Positions 1-12,476 of a stretch of 64,000 nt of DNA are shown piece by piece; positions within the stretch are counted from its first letter, which is position 1; each line of letters opens with the position of its first letter. Made by a program: the position numbers and the translations under genes. The notes beneath the pieces are model-generated. The model did not search any database and was not told the origin of the DNA. It saw only the letters and a program-made list of their open reading frames with translations. The stretch is from Trissonchulus latispiculum (lineage: Eukaryota > Nematoda > Enoplea > Enoplida > Ironidae): positions 1-64,000 of the forward strand of contig JASAND010019943.1 of assembly GCA_030248195.1 (NCBI GenBank), read 5' to 3'.

Positions 1-10
1 TAGTGAGTTT

Positions 11-625
11 TCCCAACTTTGACCCCGGGCGAGGAACCACGGGAGCCATGCTGACCAGTGGTCACTTCCGGACGGTATCGGCAGTATGCTCATCGTTTTC
101 AGCGACCCCGACTTACTATATATGGGCACCACCAAATGGCCGAAAATCGCTGTTTTTGGGGACTTTTCCCAACTTTGACCCTGGGCGAGGAACCACGGGC
201 GCCATGCAGCCCGAGGGTCACATCCGTCGGTTTCGGCGATATGCTCATCGTTTTCAGCGACCCCGATTTCCTATATATGGGCACCACCAAATGGCCGAAA
301 ATAGCTGTTTTTGGGGACTTTTCCCAACTTTGACCCTGGGCGAGGAACCACGGGCGCCATGCAGCCCGAGGGTCACATCCGTCGGTTTCGGCGATATGCT
401 CATCGTTTTCAGCGACCCCGATTTCCTATATATGGGCACCACCAAATGGCCGAAAATAGCTGTTTTTGGGGATTTTTCCCAACTTGACCCTGGGCGAGGA
501 ACCACGGGCGCCATGCAGCCCGAGGGTCACATCCGTCGGTTTCGGCTATATGCTCATCGTTTTCAGCGCCCCCGATTTACTATATATTCGCACCGCCAAA
601 TGGCCGAAAAACGCTATTTTAGACG
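11..625. repeat. 155-bp tandem satellite, four copies
   Basis: The anchor TCCCAACTTTGACC recurs at about 11, 167, 322 and 477, a period of 155-156 bp, with high identity between the middle copies. The last copy decays after about 600. The unit is unusually stop-poor, so open frames of up to 226 codons run through on both strands. Because 155 is not a multiple of three, the frame changes from copy to copy, which argues against a protein repeat. The array may extend beyond the left edge. Confidence 0.85.
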
Positions 626-865
626 ACTTTTTGACAATTTTCAAGTCCAAACGCTTCGCAACCCCATGTTTGACAGTCTGTAAAAATCGCTAGGAGCAAA
701 ATTGGGCAAAAATAATCAATAGTAAACAGGTTCATGGTTATGCTAACAAGATAATAATAGGTAAAGGTTACCACCATAAGCCATGTGAAAAATCCGTTGG
801 ACACAAAATTGTACAAAAGCGTAAAGGACGAACACAACAGAAAAAAAAACCACACATACAAAGTG

Positions 866-2383
866 GTCAGAAAAGTCGATTTTTTCAAAGTTCATTTTTT
901 CCGGGCAAGTTTGGTATCATTCGAAAGCTCTTGGCCTGGAGATTTCAGAAATGCAAATTTTAGCTCTCAACTCCTTACCGTTAATTAGTTTTGCTTAATT
1001 AACGTTTTCAAAGGCTGCATTTGACCGTTTTAGCTCATATTATGGGGTGCTCTCCGAGCTACCCCATGATAACGTTTTAATGGTATTTTATGTATATATA
1101 TATATATATACGTAGTTATTTCAATGCAAGAACATGAAATATGCAATTTATTAAGAGAATTTTGTCTTATAGCATAGTTAAACTTTACTATATATATATA
1201 TATATATAGCTTTAAAATTTTAACTATGCACGGTATGAATATGCTATATATATTTATTTATATTATTCGAGCACATTTTCGATGAATAAACAGCATCTAT
1301 TTTTACATTACGTATATATACGAATTTCGATGAATAATTTAATCGAATGCAAGTTGACTTTTCAAGGAGATTTACTGGCAAATAAAATTTAATTTCTTAA
1401 TAATATACGTATGTAGTTACGCTGAATTTTCAATTAAGCTAAATAAGTAGATAGAAACTGATTCCACGAAATTTTTGGGAGAACCAGAAACTGCTCTTAC
1501 AGTTTTCGGCAAAATAAGTCAGAAACGTGTTTAGTTTTTATGTGGCTTGTCTGATAATTTCTAGTCAATCAAAAAGTTCATTTAACTTTACTAGAACTCT
1601 AGGAAAAGTTGCATTTTCAAAAAAGTCAGAAAAGTCGATTTTTTCAAAGTTCATTTTTTCCGGGCAAGTTTGGTATCATTCGAAAGCTCTTGGCCTGGAG
1701 ATTTCAGAAATGCAAATTTTAGCTCTCAACTCCTTACCGTTAATTAGTTTTGCTTAATTAACGTTTTCAAAGGCTGCATTTGACCGTTTTAGCTCATATT
1801 ATGGGGTGCTCTCCGAGCTACCCCATGATAACGTTTTAATGGTATTTTATGTATATATATATATATACGTAGTTATTTCAATGCAAGAACATGAAATATG
1901 CAATTTATTAAGAGAATTTTGTCTTATAGCATAGTTAAACTTTACTATATATATATATATATATATATAGCTTTAAAATTTTAACTATGCACGGTATGAA
2001 TATGCTATATATATTTATTTATATTATTCGAGCACATTTTCGATGAATAAACGGCATCTATTTTTACATTACGTATATATACGAATTTCGATGAATAATT
2101 TAATCGAATGCAAGTTGACTTTTCAAGGAGATTTACTGGCAAATAAAATTTAATTTCTTAATAATATACGTATGTAGTTACGCTGAATTTTCAATTAAGC
2201 TAAATAAGTAGATAGAAACTGATTCCACGAAATTTTTGGGAGAACCAGAAACTGCTCTTACAGTTTTCGGCAAAATAAGTCAGAAACGTGTTTAGTTTTT
2301 ATGTGGCTTGTCTGATAATTTCTAGTCAATCAAAAAGTTCATTTAACTTTACTAGAACTCTAGGAAAAGTTGCATTTTCAAAA
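866..2383. repeat. Tandem duplication of a 759-bp unit (866-1624, 1625-2383)
   Basis: Both copies begin at GTCAGAAAAGTCG and end at GTTGCATTTTCAAAA. They differ mainly in the lengths of AT microsatellites and a few substitutions, so the duplication is recent or homogenised. Each unit holds two short hairpins: TATGGGGT..ACCCCATGATA near its start, and CATAGTTAAA..TTTAACTATG around an (AT)n core. No credible gene is present. Confidence 0.9.
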
Positions 2384-3425
2384 CGCAAAATAAAAAATAA
2401 TGATGCCATTTATATACATTTTTAGAAAACAAAAGTTAAAGATATCTATTACCATTTTAGTTTACTTTTATTCTCTTTGTATTTCAGACAAAGTTAAAAG
2501 TTTTTCTGCAAATTACTGTTCTTGTACAAATTCCGTATTGTAAAATCTAATAATCTGGCTATGAACTTAGGTAACATCAGCTAATACAAAATTGAAATTG
2601 TTTAGAACATCGGTTTTTAATTCCTTAGCTTGTTATTATATCTCACTATAATTATATACTCTGTTATTGGAATTTTCTGATTAAAATGCTAATGTTTTTG
2701 CATGGTTGAAATATATAAATTTTCATCCATTAAACATATAAGCCAAAAGTATTTTTCTCAAGTTTCAAAGAAAGTAGAAATGCAAAATTTCTCCAACTTG
2801 AATTTTCTTCCTTTTGGCTAGCTTCATCAGGATTTTTAAATTTTAAATGACGTTTCTTCAAATGATTTTTAAAAACCCTTGCCATTTGTTCCATCCATAA
2901 TTTTTTAGTAATTCTGTTGATCTGCGCACTGGATTAATTACTAAACAAGCAGCAATAAACTTACGTAGTCTAAAAAGTCCAGTCTCGGTTTAAACAATTA
3001 AAAAGATTAAATTTAAGCTAAAACTGGCATTTGATTATACAACAGCGCACTCTATAATTTTGAAATAGCACAGTTCAACGCCAAGGCTTTTCAATAATTT
3101 CAATTCAGCATTCGGAATATACGTAATATATTCTGTGCATAAAACATCCTTGGGGTAGCGATTACCATGCATAAACAAGCTACCCAAAATACTGAGGGTA
3201 CAATAGATAACAAATATGAATCAACCCCTACGATGTGATACAGACACAGTCATACAGGTTAGGTGCATTCACTCGCTGACCACTCTGCCAGACTGATACT
3301 AGTATTCGGCGGGCGTCGTCAGTGGCGTACCGACATACTAGTTGGCATACTACTAAACTAGCCAAAAACCTGCCAAAAAGCGAAAATGTTTAAAAATTCG
3401 TTACGGATGCAATATACAAGCCGTA
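2384..3425. other. AT-rich non-coding DNA
   Basis: No open frame of note, no RNA gene and no clear repeat copy seen. A small inverted repeat, GGGGTAG..CTACCC, lies near 3150-3185. Confidence 0.5.
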
Positions 3426-3429
3426 GCCA

Positions 3430-4005
3430 CGAAAACTTTATATCGTTGGATTCAGCTCAGATTAAACATTATGACAAGATTATTTTTACCCACTTTTGCT
3501 GGATTCGCATTGTCGAAATTTTGAGTAAAAAAGTGGTATTTTTCGAAAAAATCTATTTTCAAATTTTGAAAAACCACATATCACACGAAAGCTGACACGT
3601 GAGCGGTCCTGAAAATCTAATTTAAAAATTTTTGCATTGAGCGATTCGCGAGTAATGGCCAGTCAAAGTTGGAAAAGCGGCAAAAATCAAAGGATTTTGA
3701 AAATCCAAAAAATTGAATAACTATCGCAATTTTTGACGAAATCAGCTGATATTCGGGATTCAGAATGTCTGAGACATGGGCTAATGTTCCACCGAACGGC
3801 TAGTTCCTGGCTTCTACTGATCTTTCTAAACTTAAAAAATCGGCTTCTTTTGATGAATTTTAATTTTAAAAAAAATTTTTTCAACCAAAAGAAAGTTCAT
3901 GTCATGACGGTTCAGAAAATCTATACATTGCTGCAGCAAAAATGTACCGGTAATTCAGTATAAACAAAACAATTTCGCTCCCTACATTTTTTGGTCAACA
4001 ATTTA
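3430..4005 (+). repeat. Foldback family A, single arm copy
   Basis: This stretch matches the right arm at 35150-35640 and, inverted, the left arm at 32815-33350. Shared landmarks are GAAAAACCACATA, GCTGACAC, GCTAATGTTCCACC and a terminal CCTACATTTTTTGG. Only one arm is present, so it is a partial copy. Short open frames inside it are not conserved between copies. Confidence 0.75.
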
Positions 4006-5840
4006 TTGAAGCGATTGGTCAGGCGGCATTCTTTTATCGATTTAATACTTTTTTTTAGTTCGCCCCACTCCAGTTGGCACACGCCGGTTTGGAGTGGTGT
4101 CAGCATTGTGTAAACTTTGGCTGGGGAGGGGGGCTGACACCGAATAATTGCTATCGCAATTAGCCGAGGCGTTTAACAAGGCCGGCGATGCGCCTATTGC
4201 TGCCTATGCAATAAGCTCACCGCGGCAGCTCCACCCGAAAGCGGCCACCCTTTGGAATCTCGGTAAATTGCGATATGCGATATGTGCGCTAATTGCGGTG
4301 CCAGCTGGCACCGGTGTTCCAGGGCTGGCTCAGCTGAGCCAACGTGTTACAACACAAGTATCAGGCATAGCATGTAAAACACTGTAAGTACTGTAACATT
4401 AATTCAGATATTTGTCAACATTGTTTTCGTTCTTTGTTAAGGTGGAAAAGGATGAGTAGACTGGCAGATGGGTTAGTGTTTGTCGACTGCGATAGCTTGA
4501 GTTGTAAATGAGCCTGAGCCAGATCTGTGGGGCCCGGGAGCAGTTTCTGATGTAGTTCTGTCGGATGGTTTGGGTGTCGGACAGTCGAACCGCATGGCAT
4601 CTTTTAATTCGTTGCTATTCGTAAGCTGTTGAGGAAACCTGCAAACGTTAGTGAAGCAGGTGGAATTGCATTCTGCTATCGTTATCAGATCGAAGCTCTT
4701 CTTGATACGTACCTCTGGTTTAATTTATATGCCATTCTTAAATTTGTCATAAATTCCGTTTTGGTCTTTTCCCTTGTGCGGTGTGGTTTTAATGTTACTA
4801 CACTAACGCTAGCTAACAAGTTCTAACGGTTTATCAGTTTTCTTAGGTTTGAGACTTTGGTACATTGATTGACACTTCAGGTATCAGATTACAGATTACC
4901 ATAAATAGTTTTCAAGAACATGCTTTTTAATAAGCTACAGGAAATTACTTATTGGTTAAAGTTATGAACATTAAGAAAACTTAACCGGATTGCTTCAGTC
5001 AGATCCAAAAAATCTCGGACACCGAAAAGAAATGGAAAGGTGACCGTCCAGTTAAGCATCAATTGAGATCATTGGAGGCGAGATTCTTTTTCGGTGATCG
5101 TCAGAATGAAAATCGTTGATTGGAGTATGTCGTAATGGAGATCATTTAGATTGACAGGCACTAGTGGTTCGGTTGGAGATCTTCGGTTTCAAGATGAGAT
5201 CATTGTTTGGAGATCATTTGATTGGAGATCAGCGGAACTGGAAATCGATAGGCTGGAGATCATGAGGGAAATCGTTTGGTTGTTGTGCCCATATCATTTG
5301 CTGACCAAGATTTGATTAAGTTTTGAAAAATTTGGTTGAAAATGTTCGGAATAATAGCAAAACACAACTAGCTACCAGCATTGCAGCGGATCAGATCTAC
5401 CATCAATCGATTTAATACTGTTAGCGTATTTCCTACTTTTGTCTTACCTGAGGCATAAGTTAGAAATAAATAAAATCTGGCTATTTGGTTCAAATAAAAA
5501 TATGGAATAGACCACAGGCGCGACGAAAATATTCCTACTGCACGATATTTCCGAGCAGGAATAGGATGGCGGTTGTTTCCCTGCCTTAACAGTTGATGTA
5601 ATTCGAAAATGACGAATGCAAGCCATTGCAAATTCCGTGATTTACTATTTTTTGACATTGTTTAAGTTCCAAGCATTCGGAGTCTGGTTCCCGGCAACAA
5701 ACTTTTTCCAGGCGCCGGGTTCGTGAATCAAAGAGGGCCCTGTCCGAGTTTTGAATCAGTCTGCCGGCTCCTCAAATGGGTGGGAGGTTCCCGAATGGGG
5801 GGGCAGTAGAATAAGCCTGTTACGCAATTGACTGGTTTTC
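4006..5840. other. Unassigned DNA with a GC-rich patch and GGAGATCAT motifs
   Basis: A GC-richer patch at 4060-4340 contains an 80-codon open frame at 4148-4387 that I do not recognise. From about 5030 to 5280 the motif GGAGATCAT/GGAGATC recurs irregularly, like a decayed minisatellite. Neither is enough to call a gene. Confidence 0.35.
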
Positions 5841-5844
5841 TCGA

Positions 5845-6200
5845 GCATTGGAAGCTTTTGAGCCTAATCCAAAAAATTGTCTCGGCCCATATGTCCATAG
5901 ATATTATGGTACAAAAAGAAATTTTGGCCGATTCTGCAGTTTTCAGAAATCGATGTTCAAACGAACAAAGTATTTAGCTGGTATATATATGAAAAAACTA
6001 TTGTGTATTGTGTTCAAGCAGTTCTCGTTAAGGTGTTTTTTCTGCACTGTCAAAGTGTGTGACCTCTATTTTCAGTCTATTAAGTCGATGCGAAAAACAG
6101 TTGATATTGCGTATGTGTATTATTATAATTGTTATATAAGTTACCGAGCACAATTGCATACTTGCAGAGTTATACTGACAAATGGTGAAATTTTCTGAAA
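5845..6200 (+). repeat. Fragment of TTAA-element family C
   Basis: The block around 5860-5955 (TCGGCCCATATGTCC, then TTTTGGCCGATTCTGCAG) matches internal sequence of the element at 51906-52917 and its truncated relative at 51205-51717. The ends are not preserved. A 116-codon open frame here is not shared with the other copies. Confidence 0.6.
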
Positions 6201-6204
6201 AACT

Positions 6205-6425
6205 GCCGCCACCCTTTCTGGCAGTTTTCGCGAATATGGGTTGTTCAGCAAAACTGGACCATAATAGTGTGATTTTAGCCTCATCCTTTTGTCATTTACA
6301 GCCCGCCCCTCGCATATTAATGTTTTAAAACCTTGTCCTCTGTCTCTGTCTGCCTAAAACCGGATGTCACTGATATAGCATTTTTCATGCTCCATCAGAG
6401 TGTTTTTATTCTTGTATTATGTTTT
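6205..6425 (+). repeat. Foldback family A, inner arm fragment
   Basis: CGCGAATATGGGTTGTTCAG and the following 200 bases match the inner right arm of the foldback at 34985-35160, including GTCATTTACA, CGTTTTAAAACC-like and CATGCTCCATC blocks. It is a partial copy. Confidence 0.65.
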
Positions 6426-6694
6426 CGAAAATATTTATCAAATTTTAAAGACAGAACCAAACAGTAAGAAAATGTTAAATTTTGTACTGCTGTCTTGTCC
6501 GAAGCACCAGGACTCCGTGGCACATTAGTATAAACTACATTAAACGTATGTAATGTATATAGTTAAATATTATGTGTGCAAAAACTGTAAATATTATGTA
6601 CAACTTTTTGTTTGAAAACGATTACTTTTCAGTTTTCGGGTTATATTTTTTACAGTAAAAGTAGTGGTAAGCGTACAAAATGCCAATCGTTGCC

Positions 6695-6905
6695 TGGTTT
6701 TTTTAGGCGCACTAGTTGGGGGAGGTCCAAAAGTGAGGGGGATACACAGGTGCAAAAATGCCAAAAACAGTAAAAAAAGAGCCTGTTTTCTGCATATACT
6801 GCTATAATTAACTAACTATGCTAAAAAGTGTTCAAAAATTGGGTTTGTTTACCAAAATTTTTGAAAATTTTGACCAAAAATCCTTTTGCGCCGAATGTGC
6901 AAAAA
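6695..6905 (-). repeat. Fragment of MITE family G (CTGGGTTT ends)
   Basis: GAGCCTGTTTTCTGCATATACTG and flanking bases match, in reverse, the core of the copies at 28532-28892 and 20311-20504. The ends are damaged. Confidence 0.5.
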
Positions 6906-7071
6906 TTCAGGCCTTCCAATAATTTTAAGTGATCTGACCTTGGCTAGAAAGCTCGTGAGATTTTTTACTCGGTTGGAGCTCCCTCCACTCTCACTAAGAG
7001 GCACAAAAAAGTTACAAATTTTTAGGTTTTTCGATCCTGAAGTTTTTTAGCTTCGTCGGAATTTTTTTGCA

Positions 7072-7832
7072 GTACGTAGTCGTCGGGTCTTCTCCATTAT
7101 CCCCCCACTGCTCTGAAGAAGTACCGAAGAAGCACAATTTGACTGATTGAGTTGAAATTTGGTGGAGGTGGGTTTTCGGACCTGCTGATTTTAAAAATGC
7201 AAAAAAATTAAAATTTTTTAAAGTTTTTAAAAAATTTATTTTGGTAAGGGAACTTGGTAAGGGTAAGGGAAATTGGTAAGGGAAACCCGAACCAAGGGGA
7301 ACCGAAAAATTTTTTGAAAAAAATTTTGCTGAAAACTTGCTTACAGAGGTTTTCTGGGGTGCTGATCACGAATCTAAAATCGGTTTTTCGATTCCGCTTT
7401 TCGTTAGCTCAGGATAAGCTTACATCTTAAGCTTAAAACTTTAGCTTATATTAAGCTAACGAAAAGCTGAATGGAAAAACCTATTTCAGATTCGTGCTCA
7501 GCACCCCAGAAAATCCCTGTCAGCAAATTTTCAGCAAAATTTTTTCAAAAAATTTTTCGGTTCATCTTGGTGTCCCAAACTAAAATTTTAAATTTTATTA
7601 AAAACTAAAATTTTTTAATTTTTGAATTCATCAGCCTCTAGTATGCACCCACACCAAATTTCAAAGTTATTGGTTAAAAAATAGAAAGTTAGGGCTGGGG
7701 GGGGGAAAGCGCAAGAGACCCAAAATTTTGCATTTTTGAAATCAGCAGGTCCGAATCAGCCAAATTGTGCTTCTTCGGTACTTCTTCAGAGCTGTTGGGG
7801 GATAATGGGAAAGACCCTAGTCGTCTACTTGG
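7072..7832. mobile_element. Foldback element, family FB2, copy 1
   Basis: A long imperfect palindrome. The left arm (GTAGTCGTCGGGTCTTC.., GAAGAAGTACCGAAGAAGC) pairs with the right arm (GCTTCTTCGGTACTTCTTC.., GACCCTAGTCGTCTAC). Arms are roughly 370 bp and the centre is near 7450, at TAAGCTTACATCTTAAGC. The core sequence CAGCTTTTCGTTAGCTCAG/GCTAACGAAAAGCTGAAT is shared with the foldback at 11869-12476. No protein is encoded. Confidence 0.7.
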
Positions 7833-10800
7833 TGCCATAATTGAATTTTTGAGCTTTTCACTTTTCAGCTTATATAATACAGATAGCAGTACAAGTAGAA
7901 ACAGGTGAATAACCATAACATATATAGTTATTCGATGTAGAGCTATGAAACCAATTGGAATCTCCAGTCAAAAAATTCGGGATATCCAAAATTCGAAATC
8001 AGGATCCTGTTATCAAAAAATAAATAGGGCTGATTATTGCTTAGAGAAAAACTAAATCGGATAGTCTTATTGCTGAGTTCTATATATTTCCGCATGGAAT
8101 ATATATATACGTATATTTGTTCACATTAGTGCGTATGCAGGAAATTCAAATCTTTGTAAGGTGTGCTCTTTATAAAGTGCCTAGTGTTGATTCCTTCTAG
8201 TATTGTTGTAACATTTAGCCTTTGACTTTGGGTACAAACTGTAACACAGTTTTACAGGAATAAATTTCAGACTTCAGTTTAGTCAACTTGTCCTACTTTT
8301 AGGTGATTTCCTAGTCTGTTCTGAATAATCAAAGTACGTACGGAATTCTTTGCACTCGTGACAACCCCAGTGTAATGTCTGTCTGTACAGTATGGTTTCA
8401 GTTTTCGTTAAGTTTGATGGCGTTAGATTTAATTTTGAGATTTGCAGCATTCTCCATCGTTCAAGGTCGCTTATATTATATGCTCAGACGTTTAATCGGA
8501 GAAACATTCTTTAGTTTGGGTTTGGTTATGATTTAGATATATAACAGTTAAAAACCGTTTCAGCAAAAATTCTGAGTTTCCGGCTGGAATTTAGGTTTTG
8601 CCGGACTACCGGAGACTAAAATTTTTTAGAATCTTAATGAAAAGTACGGCCTGTGTTATGTCATGCTAATATAAAACTTTCAAAATTCACTTCGTTTAAT
8701 TAAACGAATGAAAATTTGAAAGATTTGAGGTGTAGCCAACCTTAGCATTTTGCGTAAATTTTAAATAGGAGGCTAGGATTTCTGACTCTGGTTCTCTGGT
8801 TGCAAAAGTAGACTTCGGTTGTTCAATGTATAGAAGACATTAGTGATTGCTTTTTCAGATTTGCCCAAATATGGCTGTCTGGATCTAAAATCAATTTAAC
8901 ATCGTCAAATTCTGCATGTTATAGACTACTGCTGCAATCTCCTGTCAAGCTTAGAGAAGCGATGTGGGATCTTGTTAAAAGGTCTAGCTTAAGCTGATCC
9001 TGAGCTATCGAAAGACTGAATCGAAAAACAGACTTGCGATTCTGAAACACCCCATACAACGTAGCAAAATCGGGGACAAACAAATTTCTAGTTACCCTTG
9101 TTCCACCTTTGCTCATGGAGAATAACCTCATTCCGCGAAATCAAAAAATTTTGCTATGTTTGAAATCAGTGTGGTCGAAACAGACACAAAATAGAGCCAC
9201 ACCTAATTTTAATTTGATTGGTCTTAAGTGTTAAGAATTTTAAGCACTGGGGTAATCTTGATCCAACGTGCATGTCAAACACATTGAAAACCGTACAGTA
9301 AACTCGCCCGTTTGGGTCTTGGGAGAATGAAAGCACGCCTAATACTGTATAATGGTTTCCGAAATGTATATAAACCAAATTTTCTTGACAACACAGTGAG
9401 TATATACGTACTGTATATGCATGGTGTATATATAGTTTTAAAATTGCCACCAAGTGTCAATAAAATGGTTTGTATTGCGACACGCCGTGTTATCTTTTCA
9501 ATACAAATAGAACGGGCGTCCACCTACCTACTTTTGAGCACTTTAAAACTTTTGGTGTTGTTTGCCTAAAACCGTCGTGGTGGTATATACTGTTTGCTGC
9601 CGTAATCTTTTGATAAGGACCAACATTTAGCAATTGCTAAAAACTTATCACTGAATGTCGCTCTCATAGTTATCAGCAGTTTGCTTGGGTTTGCAGTTTC
9701 CATCCTATTTGCTCTACACTGTTTTCAAACATAGTCTATATAAGGGCTTGTAATAAACAGATGGATCGATTTTCTGTGTAAAAACAGACTGCTAATTTTT
9801 ATGAACTTTTGTATAGTTAGTACCTTGTGTGTATCGTCAGTTCGTAATCATCATTTTAAACTGGCCTCGGCTAGTTTGTTTGGCATTTGGCCGATTATTG
9901 CCCCTTTGCAATCTTGCTGGCGGGGAAAACTTAAAAATGCCAAACTGTGCTTGCCTTGTCATAAACGATTAGTTTGAAAGTTTTTCCTAAATTTTGGGGG
10001 AAGAGTTGTTTGTCTTCATATTTTGCCGTCCGCGTATATATATACGTATTAACTGCAAAACTTGCCCCTCTGCACTTTCTTAGTACGTATATTTCAGAAT
10101 TACTGTAGAAAATTTTGCACCTATAAAGGTGGTGTGTAAAGCGAATAGACGGTGATAGTCGGTATATTTACTGTACAGGGTTAAACGTCTGACTCATATA
10201 ATATATCAGTCTGTCATTCTTCTTGCTCAAATCAGTTAGGTGACATCTTAGAGAATTTTGCCCTCCTCAGTGCCCAAGGGAAAATTTTATTTTCGCAAAA
10301 ATAATGGTTTCGTCCAAATTTTGCACAAAACCAGTTCATCCCCATAAACTGTAATTTCTCGGCTGATGTTGTAGACGCTAAGTTTTTGCATTTCTGTACA
10401 CTAACTCTGTTTGTGTGTGTACGCGCTGCGTTACTGTTCTTCTGTGACGCAGTGAGGCTACGTATAGTTCCCCCTCCTTATAAGATGTCCGTATTTTCTT
10501 TCGCTTTAGGTTAAACCTCCGAAAAGCCCTCCTGGGATCATTTTTCTAAACGTCAAATTAAAATCTAAGATATGAACGAAGGGGAGACTCAGGCAGATAA
10601 TTTTACTGCATTTATAGACTCCAGAAAATTTTGTGTAGTAAAGTTCCAAAGTTAACAGTCATTTGACTTGTTGGTGTCCTTTTGAGTAGGCCTGCACTTT
10701 TGAACATAGTCTTCTATGCGTACTCTTTACGCACTTATTGGACTTTGTTGTTAAACTCAATATTGTATTGAGTTACTGTTAGCTCAGTTGGAAATCAAGT

Positions 10801-11868
10801 TTCTGTTGCTGATTGCATAATTTATTTAGGTTTTATACACGATTCTTTGTATTTTCAGGTTCAGTATTGAATGGAGTTTATTGCCGTATGTATCTGATTT
10901 TTGGAATTGTTTATTGTATGAAATCTGGCGTTGTCTTTTTCTTTGGTTGTCTAGCTGTATGATTGAGTTGGAAATTTCATAAAGCTAGGTTACCAAAGCT
11001 AAGAACAGCGCTACACTGAATTGGAGGAGAAATGGGTATGTGTTTTTGTTTTCTTGTGTAAATAATTTTTTGAGTAAAAATATTTATCTTTCACCTTTGT
11101 TATGGTTTGGGATGGAGGGATCCCATGGAATGTGTTGGATGGAATTGAAAACCCATCTCACTTCTGACAAGGGATCAGTGGGACCTATGCGGAATCACTT
11201 ATATACTAGCAGCCTTCAAATAGTATATAATGAAAGAACAAACGGGACTAATATTGTCACGACAGCATCTCCGACCCGAAAAATTTAATATTTAAATTCC
11301 ACACCTTGTACAGTTTGGTAATGTAAGCTGAACTATAGCTTCTCCCTCTCCCATAACCCCTTCTCCCACTTAACTTTTTAGGGATGTGCAGAGAGGTGTG
11401 CAAATTATTTAAACTGCAGACGCTGACAAGAAGCTATGCAGACCCATTCAGACAAACATACACGGGTATAGAATTGTCTCGGCTATACAACGCAACGCAG
11501 AGATTAATGCATATTTGTAAGGCGGCGATGAAACTGAAGACCTATGCGCACGTAGACCGAACAGTTGATAAACCAGGATGGGGCAGATAGTCTTAGAGTG
11601 TTAAATGCAGATTCTAGGCCAGGGTTTTGTTACGATTATCCACCACCAGATTCCGAAAAACTAATATCCAAATGATATGACATTTCGTATGGGTAAATTT
11701 CCTACCATCAGTCAAAATATCGAGAAATTAGAATTTTTTCGATTCGTAAGGTGAATCAATATTTTTTGTTTCAGAATTTGCTGTAAAGTTGTACTTATGG
11801 AGTTTTCGGGGTCGTAGAACAGGATTCTGAAATTACCGAGCTAACGAAAAACTATATCGATAAACAGA
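7833..11868. other. AT-rich non-coding DNA
   Basis: About 4 kb without a supportable gene or RNA. Open frames are short and uncharacteristic. A degraded FB2-like stretch (ATCGAAAGACTGAATCG) lies near 9005-9030. (AT)n/TACGTA tracts are scattered through it. Confidence 0.45.
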
Positions 11869-12476
11869 CGGGTCTTATCTCGATTACCCCCCTCCCCACC
11901 ACTGAAAATCTTTAAAACTTGTCCAAATGAGCTAAAATTTGGTGTGGGTATGTTTTCGACCACGCTGAGTTCAAATATCGTAAAATTTTTCGACTTCGCG
12001 AAATTTGATTTTTTCGATTTCTAAGGGGGAATCAAGGGAATCCGAAAAGATTTTTGTCTTGTATTTTACTAGAAAGATGTATATATAGGGGTTTTCGGGC
12101 CGTAGAACACGAATCTGAAGTCCGTTTTTGGATTCAGCTTTTCGTTAGCTCAGTATAAGCTTACAACTTAAGCTTAAATCTTTAACTTATATTGGGCTGG
12201 GCTAACGAAAAGCTGAATCGAAAAACGAACTTCAGATTCGTGTTCTACGACCCCGAAAACCCCTATATACATCTTTTCAGCAAAATCGAAGACAAAAATT
12301 TTTCGGTTTCCCTTAGTCCCCCCTTCGAAATTGAAAAAAAATCGAATTTCGCGAAGTCGAAAAATTGTGCGATATTTGAACTCAGCGTGGTCGAAAACAT
12401 ACCCACACCAAGTTTTAGCTCATTTGGTCAAGTTTTAAGGATTTTAAGTGGCGGGGTGGGTAATCGAGATAAGACC
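11869..12476. mobile_element. Foldback element, family FB2, copy 2
   Basis: The left arm from GGTCTTATCTCGATTACC (11871) pairs with the right arm ending GGTAATCGAGATAAGACC (12475). Arms are about 250 bp. The loop near 12165 carries TAAGCTTACAACTTAAGC, nearly identical to the centre of the 7072-7832 element. The 138-codon open frame here is a by-product of the arm sequence. Confidence 0.75.

Noticed and set aside
3..683. 226-codon open frame as a repeat-containing protein
   Set aside because: It runs through a 155-bp tandem satellite in a different frame in each copy, and overlapping frames on both strands are also open.
4148..4387. 80-codon open frame in a GC-rich patch
   Set aside because: No recognisable motif, no splice context and no second copy; left as unassigned sequence.
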